From Microbulbifer sp. GL-2 (GTDB lineage Bacteria > Pseudomonadota > Gammaproteobacteria > Pseudomonadales > Cellvibrionaceae), in assembly GCF_007183175.1 (NCBI RefSeq), contig NZ_AP019807.1, positions 2,214,001 to 2,278,000 on the forward strand: a stretch of DNA of 64,000 bases, in the 5' to 3' direction. Of this stretch, positions 33,901-43,714 are shown one piece after another. Within the stretch, counting starts at the first letter, position 1. Each line of letters begins with the position of its first letter. The notes beneath the pieces were generated by a model. It saw only the letters and a list, made by a program, of their open reading frames with translations, did no database searches and was not told the origin of the DNA. Made by a program: the position numbers and the translations under genes.

Positions 33901-36108
33901 ATGAAAAGAAAACTGCTTGCCCTGCTTAGCTGCACCTTTGCGGGATTCTGCTCCGCGGAGACATTGACTATTGAGCGAATATTCTCCGATCCAGCCCTTG
34001 CAGGCACAGCGCCCCGCGCCCTTGAGTATTCTCCCGATGGTCGCAGGGTAACTTTCCTAAGGGGACGGGAAGAGGATTACAACCGCTACGATTTGTGGGA
34101 ATACAACATTGCCGATGGCCGGTCCCGTGTCCTGGTGAATTCCGACAGCTTACACCGTGGCAATGAAGTTCTATCGGATGAGGAAAAAGCCCGACGTGAG
34201 CGCCAGCGAATTTATGGCAGCGGCATTATGGAGTACAGCTGGTCTGAGGATGGCCAGTCCCTGCTGTTTCCCCTGGCGGGAGATGTCTATTACTACGATC
34301 TGGATAAGAAATCTGCGCGGCGTTTGACCGAAACCGAAGCCTTTGAAACTGATGTTCGTGTTTCCCCAAAAGGGCGATATGTCTCCTTTATCCGCGATCA
34401 GGATATTTTTATTGTTGATCTGGAAACCAGTAAAGAGCGTGCGTTAACCAGCGATGGAAAAGGGCCAGTCAAAAATGGGATGGCCGAGTTTGTTGCCCAG
34501 GAAGAAATGGACCGTATGACCGGTTACTGGTGGTCTCCGGACGACCGTCATATCGCCTTCCTACAGTTTGATGAAACCCCTGTGGATGAAGTGACCCGCA
34601 GTGAGATATATGCGGATCGCATCGATATGATTCGCCAGCGTTATCCTGCAGCAGGTCGGGCCAATGTCAATATTCGCCTTGGAGTGATGGAGGTTGATTC
34701 CGGAAAAACCCGGTGGGTTAATCTGGGGGAAGAGCAGGATATCTATATTCCCCGAGTGGATTGGGCCAGCGATGATGTACTGACTTTCCAATGGCAGTCT
34801 CGGGACCAGCAAAAGCTCGTGCTTCGCGCCTATGACCTGAACAGTGGAAATACCCGAAGTCTATTAAGCGAGTCCAGTGATACCTGGGTAAACCTAAGTG
34901 ATGATCTCTATTTCCTGAAGAATAGTGACCAATTTATCTGGTCCTCCGAGCGGGACGGCTACAAGCATCTCTATTTATACGGTTTTAATGGCAAGCTGTT
35001 AAAACAGCTAACCGCAGGTGACTGGGTAGTTGATGAACTGGAAGCGGTGGATGAAAAGAATGGCATTGTGTACTTCAGCGGTCGTAAAGACTCCGATATA
35101 GAGCGGCATCTGTATCGCGTCAACCTGCAGGGAGAAGGACATATTCAGCGAATATCAAAGCGCGGGGGAATGCATGGTATTGAGTTTGCTGGGGATGGTT
35201 CTGGTTATATCGATAAATTTACCAGCATTACCACTCCTCCACAGGTAAGCTTGCACAGTTCCGATGGTAAAAGGATTACCTGGCTGGAAGAGAATGCTGT
35301 GGCTGAAGGACATCCATTGTATCCCTATATGGACCAGTGGATTACTCCAGAGTTTGGCACTATCAAAGCTTCACAGGGGCATAAATTGAATTATCGCCTG
35401 TACAAGCCGGCGAATTTTGATGCGAAAAAACGCTACCCGGTAATGGTGTTTGTTTATGGCGGCCCCCATGCACAAGTGGTAACCAATAGTTGGGATAAGT
35501 TTATAAATCAGTATATGGCACAGCAAGGCTACATTGTATTTTCCCTGGATAACCGAGGCTCCGCCAATCGGGGTACTGCTTTCGAGAACCCTATTTTCAA
35601 AAATATGGGGAACCCGGAAGTAGAAGACCAGGTAACCGGCGTTAAATTCCTGCGCTCACTCCCCTATGTGGATAGTGATAATATAGGTATCTATGGCCAC
35701 AGCTATGGCGGCTATATGGCACTGATGAGCATGTTCAAGGCAGGAGACTATTTCAAGGCCGGTGTTTCGGGCGCTCCTGTGACTGACTGGATGCTTTATG
35801 ATACTCACTATACCGAACGTTACATGGGTAACCCCAATAAGGATGCTGAAGCTTACCAGGCTTCCTCTGTATTCCCCTACACGGATGGATTGAAAGGAGC
35901 GTTACTGATTTACCATGGAATGGCAGATGATAATGTATTGTTTACCAATACCACACGCCTTATTAAACAATTGCAGGATAATGGCCAACAGTTTGAACTC
36001 ATGACCTATCCGGGCAAAAAGCATAGTTTACGTGGTAAGCAAACTCGTATTCATCAGTACGGAATGATTAAGGACTTCTTTGATCGACATCTTCGAGATG
36101 ATACTTAA
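33901..36108 (+). CDS. Dipeptidyl-peptidase IV-like S9 serine peptidase
   Basis: Secreted prolyl dipeptidyl peptidase of 735 residues. Signal peptide at 1-19 (ends CSA-E). The N-terminal eight-bladed propeller includes the AQEEMDRMTGYWWSPD region with the Glu pair that grips the substrate N-terminus. The C-terminal alpha/beta hydrolase has Ser601 in GHSYGGYMALM, Asp676 in ADDNVLF and His708 in KKHSLRGK. The length matches bacterial DPP-IV. It releases Xaa-Pro dipeptides from peptides in the periplasm. Monocistronic, with a terminator shared with katG. Confidence 0.94.
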   Translation: MKRKLLALLSCTFAGFCSAETLTIERIFSDPALAGTAPRALEYSPDGRRVTFLRGREEDYNRYDLWEYNIADGRSRVLVNSDSLHRGNEVLSDEEKARRERQRIYGSGIMEYSWSEDGQSLLFPLAGDVYYYDLDKKSARRLTETEAFETDVRVSPKGRYVSFIRDQDIFIVDLETSKERALTSDGKGPVKNGMAEFVAQEEMDRMTGYWWSPDDRHIAFLQFDETPVDEVTRSEIYADRIDMIRQRYPAAGRANVNIRLGVMEVDSGKTRWVNLGEEQDIYIPRVDWASDDVLTFQWQSRDQQKLVLRAYDLNSGNTRSLLSESSDTWVNLSDDLYFLKNSDQFIWSSERDGYKHLYLYGFNGKLLKQLTAGDWVVDELEAVDEKNGIVYFSGRKDSDIERHLYRVNLQGEGHIQRISKRGGMHGIEFAGDGSGYIDKFTSITTPPQVSLHSSDGKRITWLEENAVAEGHPLYPYMDQWITPEFGTIKASQGHKLNYRLYKPANFDAKKRYPVMVFVYGGPHAQVVTNSWDKFINQYMAQQGYIVFSLDNRGSANRGTAFENPIFKNMGNPEVEDQVTGVKFLRSLPYVDSDNIGIYGHSYGGYMALMSMFKAGDYFKAGVSGAPVTDWMLYDTHYTERYMGNPNKDAEAYQASSVFPYTDGLKGALLIYHGMADDNVLFTNTTRLIKQLQDNGQQFELMTYPGKKHSLRGKQTRIHQYGMIKDFFDRHLRDDT

Positions 36109-36160
36109 GGGTTGGCTGAAGAAAAAAATAAGACTTAGGTGTCTTGGATTATAAATTAAA

Positions 36161-36196
36161 AAAAGAAAGCCAGGGTTAACCCTGGCTTTCTTTTTC
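36161..36196. terminator. Bidirectional terminator between DPP-IV and katG genes
   Basis: AAAGAAAGCCAGGG-TTAA-CCCTGGCTTTCTTT stem with A/T-rich flanks on both sides, serving the convergent genes. Confidence 0.9.
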
Positions 36197-36205
36197 GGCA
36201 GTTTA

Positions 36206-38476
36206 TTAATTATTAATATCAAACCTGTCCAGATTCATTACCTTGGCCCAGGCTTTGACAAAATCCTGGGTAAACTTTTCCTGGGAATCATTGGAACCAT
36301 ATACCTCAGCTATTGCCCGTAACTCTGAGTTGGAACCGAATATCAAGTCTACAGAAGTGGCTGTCCATTTTCCCTTACCGGTCTTGCGATCCTTGCCCTC
36401 ATAGAGCCCCTCTGATTTTTCAGACTTCTTCCATTCGGTGGACATATCCAGCAGGTTCACGAAAAAATCATTGGTGAGTACGCCAGGACGATCGGTGAAA
36501 ACGCCGCTGGGAGATCCACCAGTATTGGCATTTAATGCCCGCATACCGCCAACCAGCACGGTCATCTCCGGCACACTTAAAGTGAGAAGGCTAGCGCGAT
36601 CTACCAGCATCTCTGTGGGAGTTCGGCTGTTATCTTTGGCGAAGTAATTGCGAAATCCATCGGCGGTTGGTTCCAGCACTGCCATCGATTTCACATCGGT
36701 CTGCTCTTGATTCGCATCAGCACGCCCGGGCCTGAAAGGTACTTTGATCTTCTGCCCACCTTCCGCAGCGGCTTTTTCAACAGCTGCAGAACCACCGAGC
36801 ACGACAAGATCGGCAAGAGAGACTTTTTTACCACCGGACTGGTTGTTATTGAACTCCTGTTGGATTTTTTCCAGTTCGGACAATACTTTGGCGAGCTCAG
36901 TGGGATCATTCACTGGCCACTGTTTTTGCGGTTCCAGTCGAATGCGTGCGCCATTGGCACCGCCACGCATGTCGGAACCGCGGAAAGTGGATGCTGAGCC
37001 CCAGGCGGTGCGGACCAACTCGGGGATTGTTAGTCCGGAGTCGAGGATTTTTGACTTGAGTTGCTCAATATCCTGGTCATTGACCAGGGGGTGATCCACT
37101 TTGGGCAGCGGGTCCTGCCAGATCAGATCCTCGTTTGGGACCTCCATTCCCAGGTAACGTGCACGCGGTCCCATATCCCGGTGGGTCAGTTTAAACCAGG
37201 CTTTGGCAAAGGCACGCTTAAACTCATCCGGGTTCTTCTGAAAGCGCTGGGCAATTTCTTTGTAACTGGGGTCAAATTTAAGGGACAAGTCTGTAGTAAA
37301 CATAATGGGCGCGTGGCGCTTGTTTTTATCGAAAGCATCGGGTACCAGATTGGCGGCATTGGGGTCATCGGGAATCCATTGCACTGCTCCTGCCGGGCTC
37401 TTGGTCTGTACCCAGTTAAAGTTGAACAGGTTATTCAGGTATTGCTGGCTCCAGGTGATTGGTGCGGCAGACCAGGCACCTTCCAGGCCGGAAGTCATGG
37501 TGTCATCTGCATTGCCTTTACCGCATTTGTTTTTCCAGCCAAGGCCTTGCTGTTCCGTGGGGGCTGCGGCCGGTTCCGGGCCTAGGCAATCGGCTTTCAC
37601 TGCGCCGTGGGCTTTACCGAAAGTGTGTCCCCCGGCGATCAGAGCCACGGTTTCTTCATCGTTCATCGCCATACGACCGAAGGTCTCGCGAATATCAGTA
37701 GCGGCAGCTACGGGATCAGGTTTGCCATTGGGGCCCTCGGGATTGACGTAAATCAGCCCCATTTGCACTGCGCCTAGGGGTTTTTCCAGCTGGCGGTTAC
37801 CGGTATAGCGCTCGTCAGCGAGCCATTTGGTTTCCGGCCCCCAATAGACCAGGTCGGGCTCCCAATCATCCACCCGTCCACCGGCAAAACCAAAAGTTTC
37901 AAACCCCATGGATTCCAGCGAGACATTGCCAGTGAGAATTATCAAGTCTGCCCAGGATAGTTTGCGACCGTATTTCTGCTTAATCGGCCAGATCAGCCGC
38001 CGCGCCTTGTCCAGGCTGGCGTTATCCGGCCAACTGTTAAGGGGGTCGAAACGCTGCTGGCCACCACCCGCCCCGCCACGGCCATCGTTAATACGGTAAG
38101 TCCCTGCACTGTGCCAGGCCATGCGGATCATAAAAGGTCCATAGTGGCCGTAGTCTGCTGGCCACCAATCCTGGGAGTTTTTTAGCAGTGCTTTTATGTC
38201 ATTTTTTACTGCCTTTAAGTCCAGGGTTTTAAATTCCTCAGCATAATTGAAATCATCACCCATGGGGTTGGATCTCGGTGAGTGCTGGCGTAGGGGCCTG
38301 AGATCCAGCTGGTTCGGCCACCAGAACTGGTTGGACTTTGGCTGGCCCTCGACAGGGCCTTGGCGAATAACAGGATCAGTCACAACTTCCTCCTCGTTGG
38401 CGGCAAAGGCATTTAACGTCAGCAGTGACATGGCGATTATTATTGCGCCACAGAGAGAGGGTCTTTTTATTTGCAT
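36206..38476 (-). CDS. katG: Catalase-peroxidase with signal peptide (KatG/KatP-like)
   Basis: Bifunctional haem enzyme dismutating H2O2 and oxidising organic donors. From ATG 38476 it has 756 residues, with an extra N-terminal hydrophobic segment (MQIKRPSLCGAIIIAMSLL, ending NAFA-A) that looks like a Sec signal peptide. Export to the periplasm, as in enterohaemorrhagic E. coli KatP, is therefore likely. The distal site is RMAWHSAGTYR. The crosslink tyrosine is in QMGLIYVNPEG, and the proximal His in LIAGGHTFGKAHG. The C-terminal pseudo-domain is complete (TAWGSASTFRGSD). GGAGA precedes this start at 8 nt, while the upstream ATG at 38491 lacks a site. Confidence 0.95.
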   Translation of the reverse strand: MQIKRPSLCGAIIIAMSLLTLNAFAANEEEVVTDPVIRQGPVEGQPKSNQFWWPNQLDLRPLRQHSPRSNPMGDDFNYAEEFKTLDLKAVKNDIKALLKNSQDWWPADYGHYGPFMIRMAWHSAGTYRINDGRGGAGGGQQRFDPLNSWPDNASLDKARRLIWPIKQKYGRKLSWADLIILTGNVSLESMGFETFGFAGGRVDDWEPDLVYWGPETKWLADERYTGNRQLEKPLGAVQMGLIYVNPEGPNGKPDPVAAATDIRETFGRMAMNDEETVALIAGGHTFGKAHGAVKADCLGPEPAAAPTEQQGLGWKNKCGKGNADDTMTSGLEGAWSAAPITWSQQYLNNLFNFNWVQTKSPAGAVQWIPDDPNAANLVPDAFDKNKRHAPIMFTTDLSLKFDPSYKEIAQRFQKNPDEFKRAFAKAWFKLTHRDMGPRARYLGMEVPNEDLIWQDPLPKVDHPLVNDQDIEQLKSKILDSGLTIPELVRTAWGSASTFRGSDMRGGANGARIRLEPQKQWPVNDPTELAKVLSELEKIQQEFNNNQSGGKKVSLADLVVLGGSAAVEKAAAEGGQKIKVPFRPGRADANQEQTDVKSMAVLEPTADGFRNYFAKDNSRTPTEMLVDRASLLTLSVPEMTVLVGGMRALNANTGGSPSGVFTDRPGVLTNDFFVNLLDMSTEWKKSEKSEGLYEGKDRKTGKGKWTATSVDLIFGSNSELRAIAEVYGSNDSQEKFTQDFVKAWAKVMNLDRFDINN

Positions 38477-39116
38477 TGAAATCATCTCCATACGATATGA
38501 AATGCAGACCTCGGTGCTTTACCGGGTGGGTCCTTCACTGCCATAGTCAAAAGGTTTATATGGATTATTTTGGCGACTTAGCGATGTATCCTTAAGTGCT
38601 CAAGTGCCAGCGCACAGTATATGCCTCTCTTGTCAACGACTGGTGAAATACAGTTTGTTAGTCGTGAAAAGCTCCTCAACAGCTAGCGAAAGTTTCGTGT
38701 AATTCCTTTTTTTGCTGATTTTATGGTTGGTGGAAATTAATGTTTGTTAGCTTGATCGTAAGTGTTTTTCCTGTCGGCAAGGAAAAATATAAATTACTGG
38801 TTAATTTGTCGATGTACTTTTGCAGTGATTACACCCAATAGAAATCATTTTGCGCCAAATAGTAAAAAATGCGGGGTGCAATGTGTGTGATATTGAGCTT
38901 GTCCAGATGAATAGTTTTTAGTCAGAGTGGTAATAGTTAGAGATAAAAATAAGACTCCCCTTTTTAATGATGCAAGAATTTCTGCTATTGGCCGCTGGAT
39001 TTGTGCCGGTGATTCAAGGGAGTTTGGAGGTGTAAGTTTACGTTGTTGCTCACTGCAGCAAACTAGCTGCAGTATGAAAATGAAGTGTCACGCATAACTA
39101 GCCTGGGGGAGTCTCT
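38477..39116. other. Intergenic region, divergent promoters
   Basis: About 640 bp, AT-rich, between katG and the alkylsulfatase. Likely to contain both promoters. I see no clear OxyR site, gene or repeat. Confidence 0.35.
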
Positions 39117-41096
39117 ATGCGCTCGTTGTTAATGTTGTCCTTGTTACCAATATTCCTAATCGCCTGTGGTAGTGAGCCTGAGGCTGGACCCAATACCCTC
39201 AATACTGAGATTAAACCTGCTTCCAAAGCGACCATAGCCCATAACCGGGCTCTGTCCAAAAAACTTCCCTTTGCGGACGAAACAGATTTTGAGCTAGCCA
39301 GACGCGGCTTTATTGCCACCATCCCCGGTGCCCAGGTAAATAATTCAGAGGGGAGAGAAGTCTATGGCTTGTCCCAGATGCAATTTCTACAGGGAAATCC
39401 CACTGACTCGGTAAATCCCAGTTTGTGGCGGCAGGCCCAGCTCAACGCCTTGAACAATGGCTTGTTTAAAGTAGTGGACGGTATTTACCAGGTGCGCTCC
39501 CTGGACCTGGCAAATATGACCCTTGTTCAGGGGGAGAGAGGTTGGATTGTTATCGATCCTCTCACTTCTGCGGAGACTGCAGCCGCAGCTCTTGCCCTGG
39601 CCAATAAATCATTGGGAGAGCGGCCGGTGAGCGCGGTGATCTTTACTCATAGCCACGCGGACCATTTTGCCGGGGTGTCCGGTGTGTTGACCGGGGAGCA
39701 ACTGGCGCGTGGATCTATCGACATTATTGCTCCGGAGGGCTTTGCCGAGGAGGCGATCAGCGAGAATGTACGTTCTGGCAATGTGATGCAACGGCGTGCG
39801 TTATACCAGTTTGGAGATCTGTTGCCTTCAAGCCCGGAGGGTTTTGTTTCATCGGGTCTGGGTAACCGTGTATCCGATGGGGAGCACGGTATTGCCACAC
39901 CGACGGTTGTGATCCCAGAAACCGGCGCGGAAATGGAAATCGATGGGGTGGAAATTGAATTCATAAATACTCCTGGGGCCGAAGCGCCGACTGAAATGGT
40001 GTTTTTCTTTCCACAGTTCAAAGCCCTGTGCATGAGTGAAATCGCCAACCATACACTGCACAACATCTATACCCTGCGTGGAGCTAAAACCCGTGATGCC
40101 CTGGCCTGGAGTCGTTACATAGAATTTTCAATGGAGAAGTTCGGTGAGCAAACGGAAGTGGTGTTCAGCAGCCACCACTGGCCAACTTGGGGTAAGAGTG
40201 AGGCTATGGATTACCTCGCCAAGCAGCGTGACCTATACAAATATATTCATGATCAGACCCTGCGCTTGGCTAATCATGGCTATGACATGGTCGAGGTCGC
40301 TGAGCGCCTTGAATTACCTGAGAACCTATCTCAGGCCTGGGCCAATCGCGGATACTACGGCACTGTTAATGTCGGAGCCAAGGCGGTTTATAACCGTTAC
40401 CTGGGCTATTTCGATGGTAACCCAGCTAACTTACACCCGGTTCCTCAGGAAGAGGCGGCACTGCGCTATGTGGAATATATGGGGGGGGAAGAGAGTATTA
40501 TGGCAAGAGCCAGGCAGGACTTCGCACGCGGTAATTACCGCTGGGTATCTATGGTGCTGAAGCATTTGGTTTTCGCCGAACCGGATAATGAACAGGCTCG
40601 TTATCTACTGGCAGACAGCCTGGAGCAGCTGGGTTACCAGGCAGAGTCCGGTATTTGGCGTAACTTCTATCTGTCCGGGGCCAGAGAGTTGCGCCATGGC
40701 GTCGAATTTCGTGAAGAGGTGTTACCGGATGAAGAAATCGTGGCTCGGGTGCCACTACAGTTATTATTCGACGCCATGGCGGTGCGCCTAAACGGTGAGA
40801 AGGCGGCGGATGCGGAGATCCGCCTGAACATCGATATGACTGATACCAGGGAGAAATACCTGGTGGTAGTGCAGAACGGAGTTTTACATGGCTACCCCGG
40901 TCGGCACAGTGATGATCCCTCAGCCAGCCTCGCCTTGAGCAGTTCTGACCTGCGTTTGATGTTTGGTGGCTTGGTAGGCGCGCCCACCATGATCAAGGAG
41001 GGCCGTTTGAAGGTGAGTGGCAACCCCCTGGCTCTGATTAAATTTGGCAGGCTCTTTGATAAGTTTGACCGGAATTTTAATCTCGTTACGCCATAG
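39117..41096 (+). CDS. Alkylsulfatase lipoprotein (SdsA-type metallo-beta-lactamase fold)
   Basis: Zinc hydrolase cleaving alkyl sulfates such as dodecyl sulfate, 659 residues. The N-terminus MRSLLMLSLLPIFLIAC carries a lipobox, so it is predicted to be a lipoprotein. The binuclear zinc motif is FTHSHADHFAG (about residues 177-187). QVRSLDLANMTLVQGERGWIVIDPL and SHHWPTWG are family-specific. The all-helical dimerisation domain and the C-terminal SCP2-like domain (residues about 540-659, ending GRLFDKFDRNF) are present. The 3' end overlaps the tail of the convergent phosphatase frame by 177 bp. Substrate class by family; the actual substrate is not known. Confidence 0.93.
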   Translation: MRSLLMLSLLPIFLIACGSEPEAGPNTLNTEIKPASKATIAHNRALSKKLPFADETDFELARRGFIATIPGAQVNNSEGREVYGLSQMQFLQGNPTDSVNPSLWRQAQLNALNNGLFKVVDGIYQVRSLDLANMTLVQGERGWIVIDPLTSAETAAAALALANKSLGERPVSAVIFTHSHADHFAGVSGVLTGEQLARGSIDIIAPEGFAEEAISENVRSGNVMQRRALYQFGDLLPSSPEGFVSSGLGNRVSDGEHGIATPTVVIPETGAEMEIDGVEIEFINTPGAEAPTEMVFFFPQFKALCMSEIANHTLHNIYTLRGAKTRDALAWSRYIEFSMEKFGEQTEVVFSSHHWPTWGKSEAMDYLAKQRDLYKYIHDQTLRLANHGYDMVEVAERLELPENLSQAWANRGYYGTVNVGAKAVYNRYLGYFDGNPANLHPVPQEEAALRYVEYMGGEESIMARARQDFARGNYRWVSMVLKHLVFAEPDNEQARYLLADSLEQLGYQAESGIWRNFYLSGARELRHGVEFREEVLPDEEIVARVPLQLLFDAMAVRLNGEKAADAEIRLNIDMTDTREKYLVVVQNGVLHGYPGRHSDDPSASLALSSSDLRLMFGGLVGAPTMIKEGRLKVSGNPLALIKFGRLFDKFDRNFNLVTP

Positions 41097-42983
41097 CAAG
41101 GCAAAGCTATCTGGCCCTGCAGTCCCGGTTTGGGGGCCGGCAGTAGTGGTACAGTCGGTCTCAATCGTTAACTTCGCCGAAGTGCCGGTTTCTTTGGAAG
41201 TGAAGTCGACGCCGTTGCTTCCTGTGCGAGGAGCAATAACGAGGCCGGTATTGCCATTATTTATCCAGCTTTGGATAAGCCCTGAGGAGGTCAGGTCGAT
41301 TCGTTCAACGCCTGTATAGTAAGGGATAAAACTCTTTGCCAGATCATCGCGCACTGAGGATCCACCGACAGAATTCCAGGTTGCGGACTCCTCCTGCCAA
41401 TCATTTGCCGCCAGATAAACACCGTAGGTATTGCCGGACCTATTAATGACATTCAGTTCCAATATGGCGCTGTTGATTGAGGTACAGGCAGTAAGGCTGG
41501 AGAGGTCAAATTTGATCAGCGAATACAGGGTGCCAAAAGTTGAGTCGCTGCCATCGGCAAGAAGCCCATCGGAATCTTCATCAAAATTGCTGGATGAGTA
41601 GCGTGAGGAAATAAACACATCGTCACTCACCGGCAAGATAAAACTGCTGCTACCGCTGTCGCTTTCAGAAATAACACTGCGGTTTGCACTGTTACGGGTT
41701 AAGGTCATGGCCTCGCCGATACGGTTGGCACTCCACCAGTTCACATTGTTGGGTAGTACCAATGGATCTGCGGCGCGGTCCTCTCGTGACAAAGTGGAGG
41801 CTGTATCGTCAAACTCTGCTGTGCGAACCAGCAGCTCTTCCTCGCTCACCTGAATCACTTTGAATTGCTGGATACTGGCCATATCGATGGTCCAGGATTT
41901 GGCATCGTTGGCAGAGCGCGCTGGAGCGCCCCAGCTTCCCTCACCGACATAGACGGTGCCACCGGAAGTGGTTGTGGAAAAGTTACTGCCGCTGGGAATA
42001 ACGGCCTCGGTAAGTTTGGTGAGGTGGGTATCAGATTCCACCACCAGATTCATCGCGAAGTCGTAGAAAGGTTGAGCCCACCAGTTAAACAGGGTGGGGT
42101 TGTCGGACTTGCCACTGTAGTGGGGAAATAAAGGCTTATGATATTGGGCAAAGCGCCAACTGGCAGCACTACCAGATATCGATAGGTCACTTTCCAGCCA
42201 GTTGTTCATGGCAGTTGCATAGGAGGACCAGCCGCTGCTCTGGAACTGGCTGTTGAGTGTATACACCCGTAACAGTGGAGAAACCTGCACTGCACCGTAG
42301 GTATCGCTGGGAGAGCAATCTCCATCGCCATTAAAGTCTACGCCGAAGACCTGGCAGATGGTGGAGTAATTGTCGTCTTCATGGTTACCGTGTGTGGGAA
42401 TTAACGGGTAGATGCGCTTGTAACTGTAACCATCGATATTATCGTTGGAATAAGTCAGTTCCCAGTCATCCAGAAACTCGCGCATTTCCGATGCGCTATT
42501 GGCGTTGGTAAAGTCTCCGCCGTGCATGACTGCGAGGGGACGAATCTTAGCGAGTAGTTCATTGCCCTGGCGGCGGGTGGTATGGCCAGTGCGGGTATCA
42601 CCGCCGGCTACCACTACAAACGGAGATTTTTGCGCAGGCGCTGTCCTGAACCAAAAGCGATCTCCACAGCCATCCTGATCGCAGATACGAAAATATACGG
42701 AAGAGTCCGCGCTTAAATCCTGCAAACGCACGAAGTGGCTGGTGATACCGCCATCGAAGTTTTCGCTGTTGCTGACGTAAGCGCTGTTCCAGTTACTTTC
42801 GTCGGTGGAATAACCGTAGTTTACAGAGGGGTTATTACTGCTGCCGTCGGGGGAAAAGCCTATCACCGCACTGCTGGAAGCATCGCCATCCCAAGACAGC
42901 CGGTAATGCTTGGTTGCGGCGTTGGAACCCATTGCGAGTAACAATGTCGAGATTGCGAGAGCACTGCCAAAATATCGTCTCAT
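40920..42983 (-). CDS. Secreted calcineurin-like phosphatase with DNRLRE-type C-terminal domain
   Basis: Predicted secreted metallophosphoesterase of 687 residues. Signal peptide MRRYFGSALAISTLLLA at 1-23 or so. An Fn3/purple-acid-phosphatase-like N-terminal domain covers about 25-115. The metallophosphatase core has VVAGGDTRTG, MHGGDFTN, PTHGNHEDD and QYHKPLFPH. The DNRLRE-type beta sandwich covers about 450-620 (YSSSNFDEDSDG, then LIKFDLSSL and SAILELNV, WQEESATWN, GLVIAPRTGS). The start is at 42983 with AGGA upstream; the frame opens further back at 43073. The last 59 codons lie antisense to the alkylsulfatase and look like readthrough beyond the natural end near TIETDC. Confidence 0.85.
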   Translation of the reverse strand: MRRYFGSALAISTLLLAMGSNAATKHYRLSWDGDASSSAVIGFSPDGSSNNPSVNYGYSTDESNWNSAYVSNSENFDGGITSHFVRLQDLSADSSVYFRICDQDGCGDRFWFRTAPAQKSPFVVVAGGDTRTGHTTRRQGNELLAKIRPLAVMHGGDFTNANSASEMREFLDDWELTYSNDNIDGYSYKRIYPLIPTHGNHEDDNYSTICQVFGVDFNGDGDCSPSDTYGAVQVSPLLRVYTLNSQFQSSGWSSYATAMNNWLESDLSISGSAASWRFAQYHKPLFPHYSGKSDNPTLFNWWAQPFYDFAMNLVVESDTHLTKLTEAVIPSGSNFSTTTSGGTVYVGEGSWGAPARSANDAKSWTIDMASIQQFKVIQVSEEELLVRTAEFDDTASTLSREDRAADPLVLPNNVNWWSANRIGEAMTLTRNSANRSVISESDSGSSSFILPVSDDVFISSRYSSSNFDEDSDGLLADGSDSTFGTLYSLIKFDLSSLTACTSINSAILELNVINRSGNTYGVYLAANDWQEESATWNSVGGSSVRDDLAKSFIPYYTGVERIDLTSSGLIQSWINNGNTGLVIAPRTGSNGVDFTSKETGTSAKLTIETDCTTTAGPQTGTAGPDSFALLWRNEIKIPVKLIKEPAKFNQSQGVATHLQTALLDHGGRAYQATKHQTQVRTAQGEAG

Positions 42984-43072
42984 TGGAGAAATCCTTTGGA
43001 AATTGGGGACCTTTTTGTGAGAGCGCTGCGGCCTGGAGGGGGACTGGATTGCATGGCTGCAGTGCGTGGGCA

Positions 43073-43714
43073 TTATTGAGAAGCTTTGTGACAGGCTGTT
43101 GAACGGCTGGTTACCAAGCGCAAGAATGCGGCGTTTCGATAGGGAATTGTGACCCTGTCCCCATTGATAAAATTCACAGCAGAGCCGCCAACGGTTAAAT
43201 ATTGATAAATACCTACCAGTTGCTGGTTACCCTCGCTGGTCCAATAGTCACCACGCATGGTTTTTGGGAAGTACTCAGTTTCGATCGTGGGGCTGCCGGG
43301 CTTGTTGTCGTTGCTGATAATTGTATTTATTTCGACGACAGAAGGTAGGCGCCAGCTGCCAGCTCCACACAGGCGTTCGCGGTTGGTATGTTGGATTAGG
43401 TCTTGGGTATCGCAGCGGTTCGATTCAAAGTAACAGTCGCCATTATTGGCAACCCCCTCACTTCCATTAAACCAGGAGTAGGTCCAGCGACCGTCGTGAA
43501 TATTCTCGTTATCAGTTTTTACTTCCCACAGAAGACCACTGCGTTTGTCGCAGATACAGAACCAGGGCCCCTCCCAGGCACCTAGTGGCTCCCCCTGCAT
43601 ATTTATCTTTACCAGATAGTGTTTGGGTGGTTCCGGGTTTTGCGGGACACGAACAATAGCCGCAGCAATCAGTGTGGCGGGCAGGGCGAAGACCAGGAAT
43701 AGACGTAGAATCAT
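43073..43714 (-). CDS. Secreted DUF1566 (Lcl) domain protein
   Basis: Signal-peptide protein of 213 residues (MILRLFLVFALPATLIAAA). A DUF1566/Lcl domain covers about 50-205, recognised by RSGLLWEVKTDN, CGAGSWRLPSVVEI, the DYWTSEGN block and AFLRLVTSR. Paired cysteines are present. The function of this domain is unknown; it is often found in surface proteins. The start overlaps the stop of the cytochrome gene by 4 bp, so it is co-translated with it and lies 89 bp before the phosphatase gene. It may be a partner of the haem protein or the phosphatase. Confidence 0.85.
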   Translation of the reverse strand: MILRLFLVFALPATLIAAAIVRVPQNPEPPKHYLVKINMQGEPLGAWEGPWFCICDKRSGLLWEVKTDNENIHDGRWTYSWFNGSEGVANNGDCYFESNRCDTQDLIQHTNRERLCGAGSWRLPSVVEINTIISNDNKPGSPTIETEYFPKTMRGDYWTSEGNQQLVGIYQYLTVGGSAVNFINGDRVTIPYRNAAFLRLVTSRSTACHKASQ

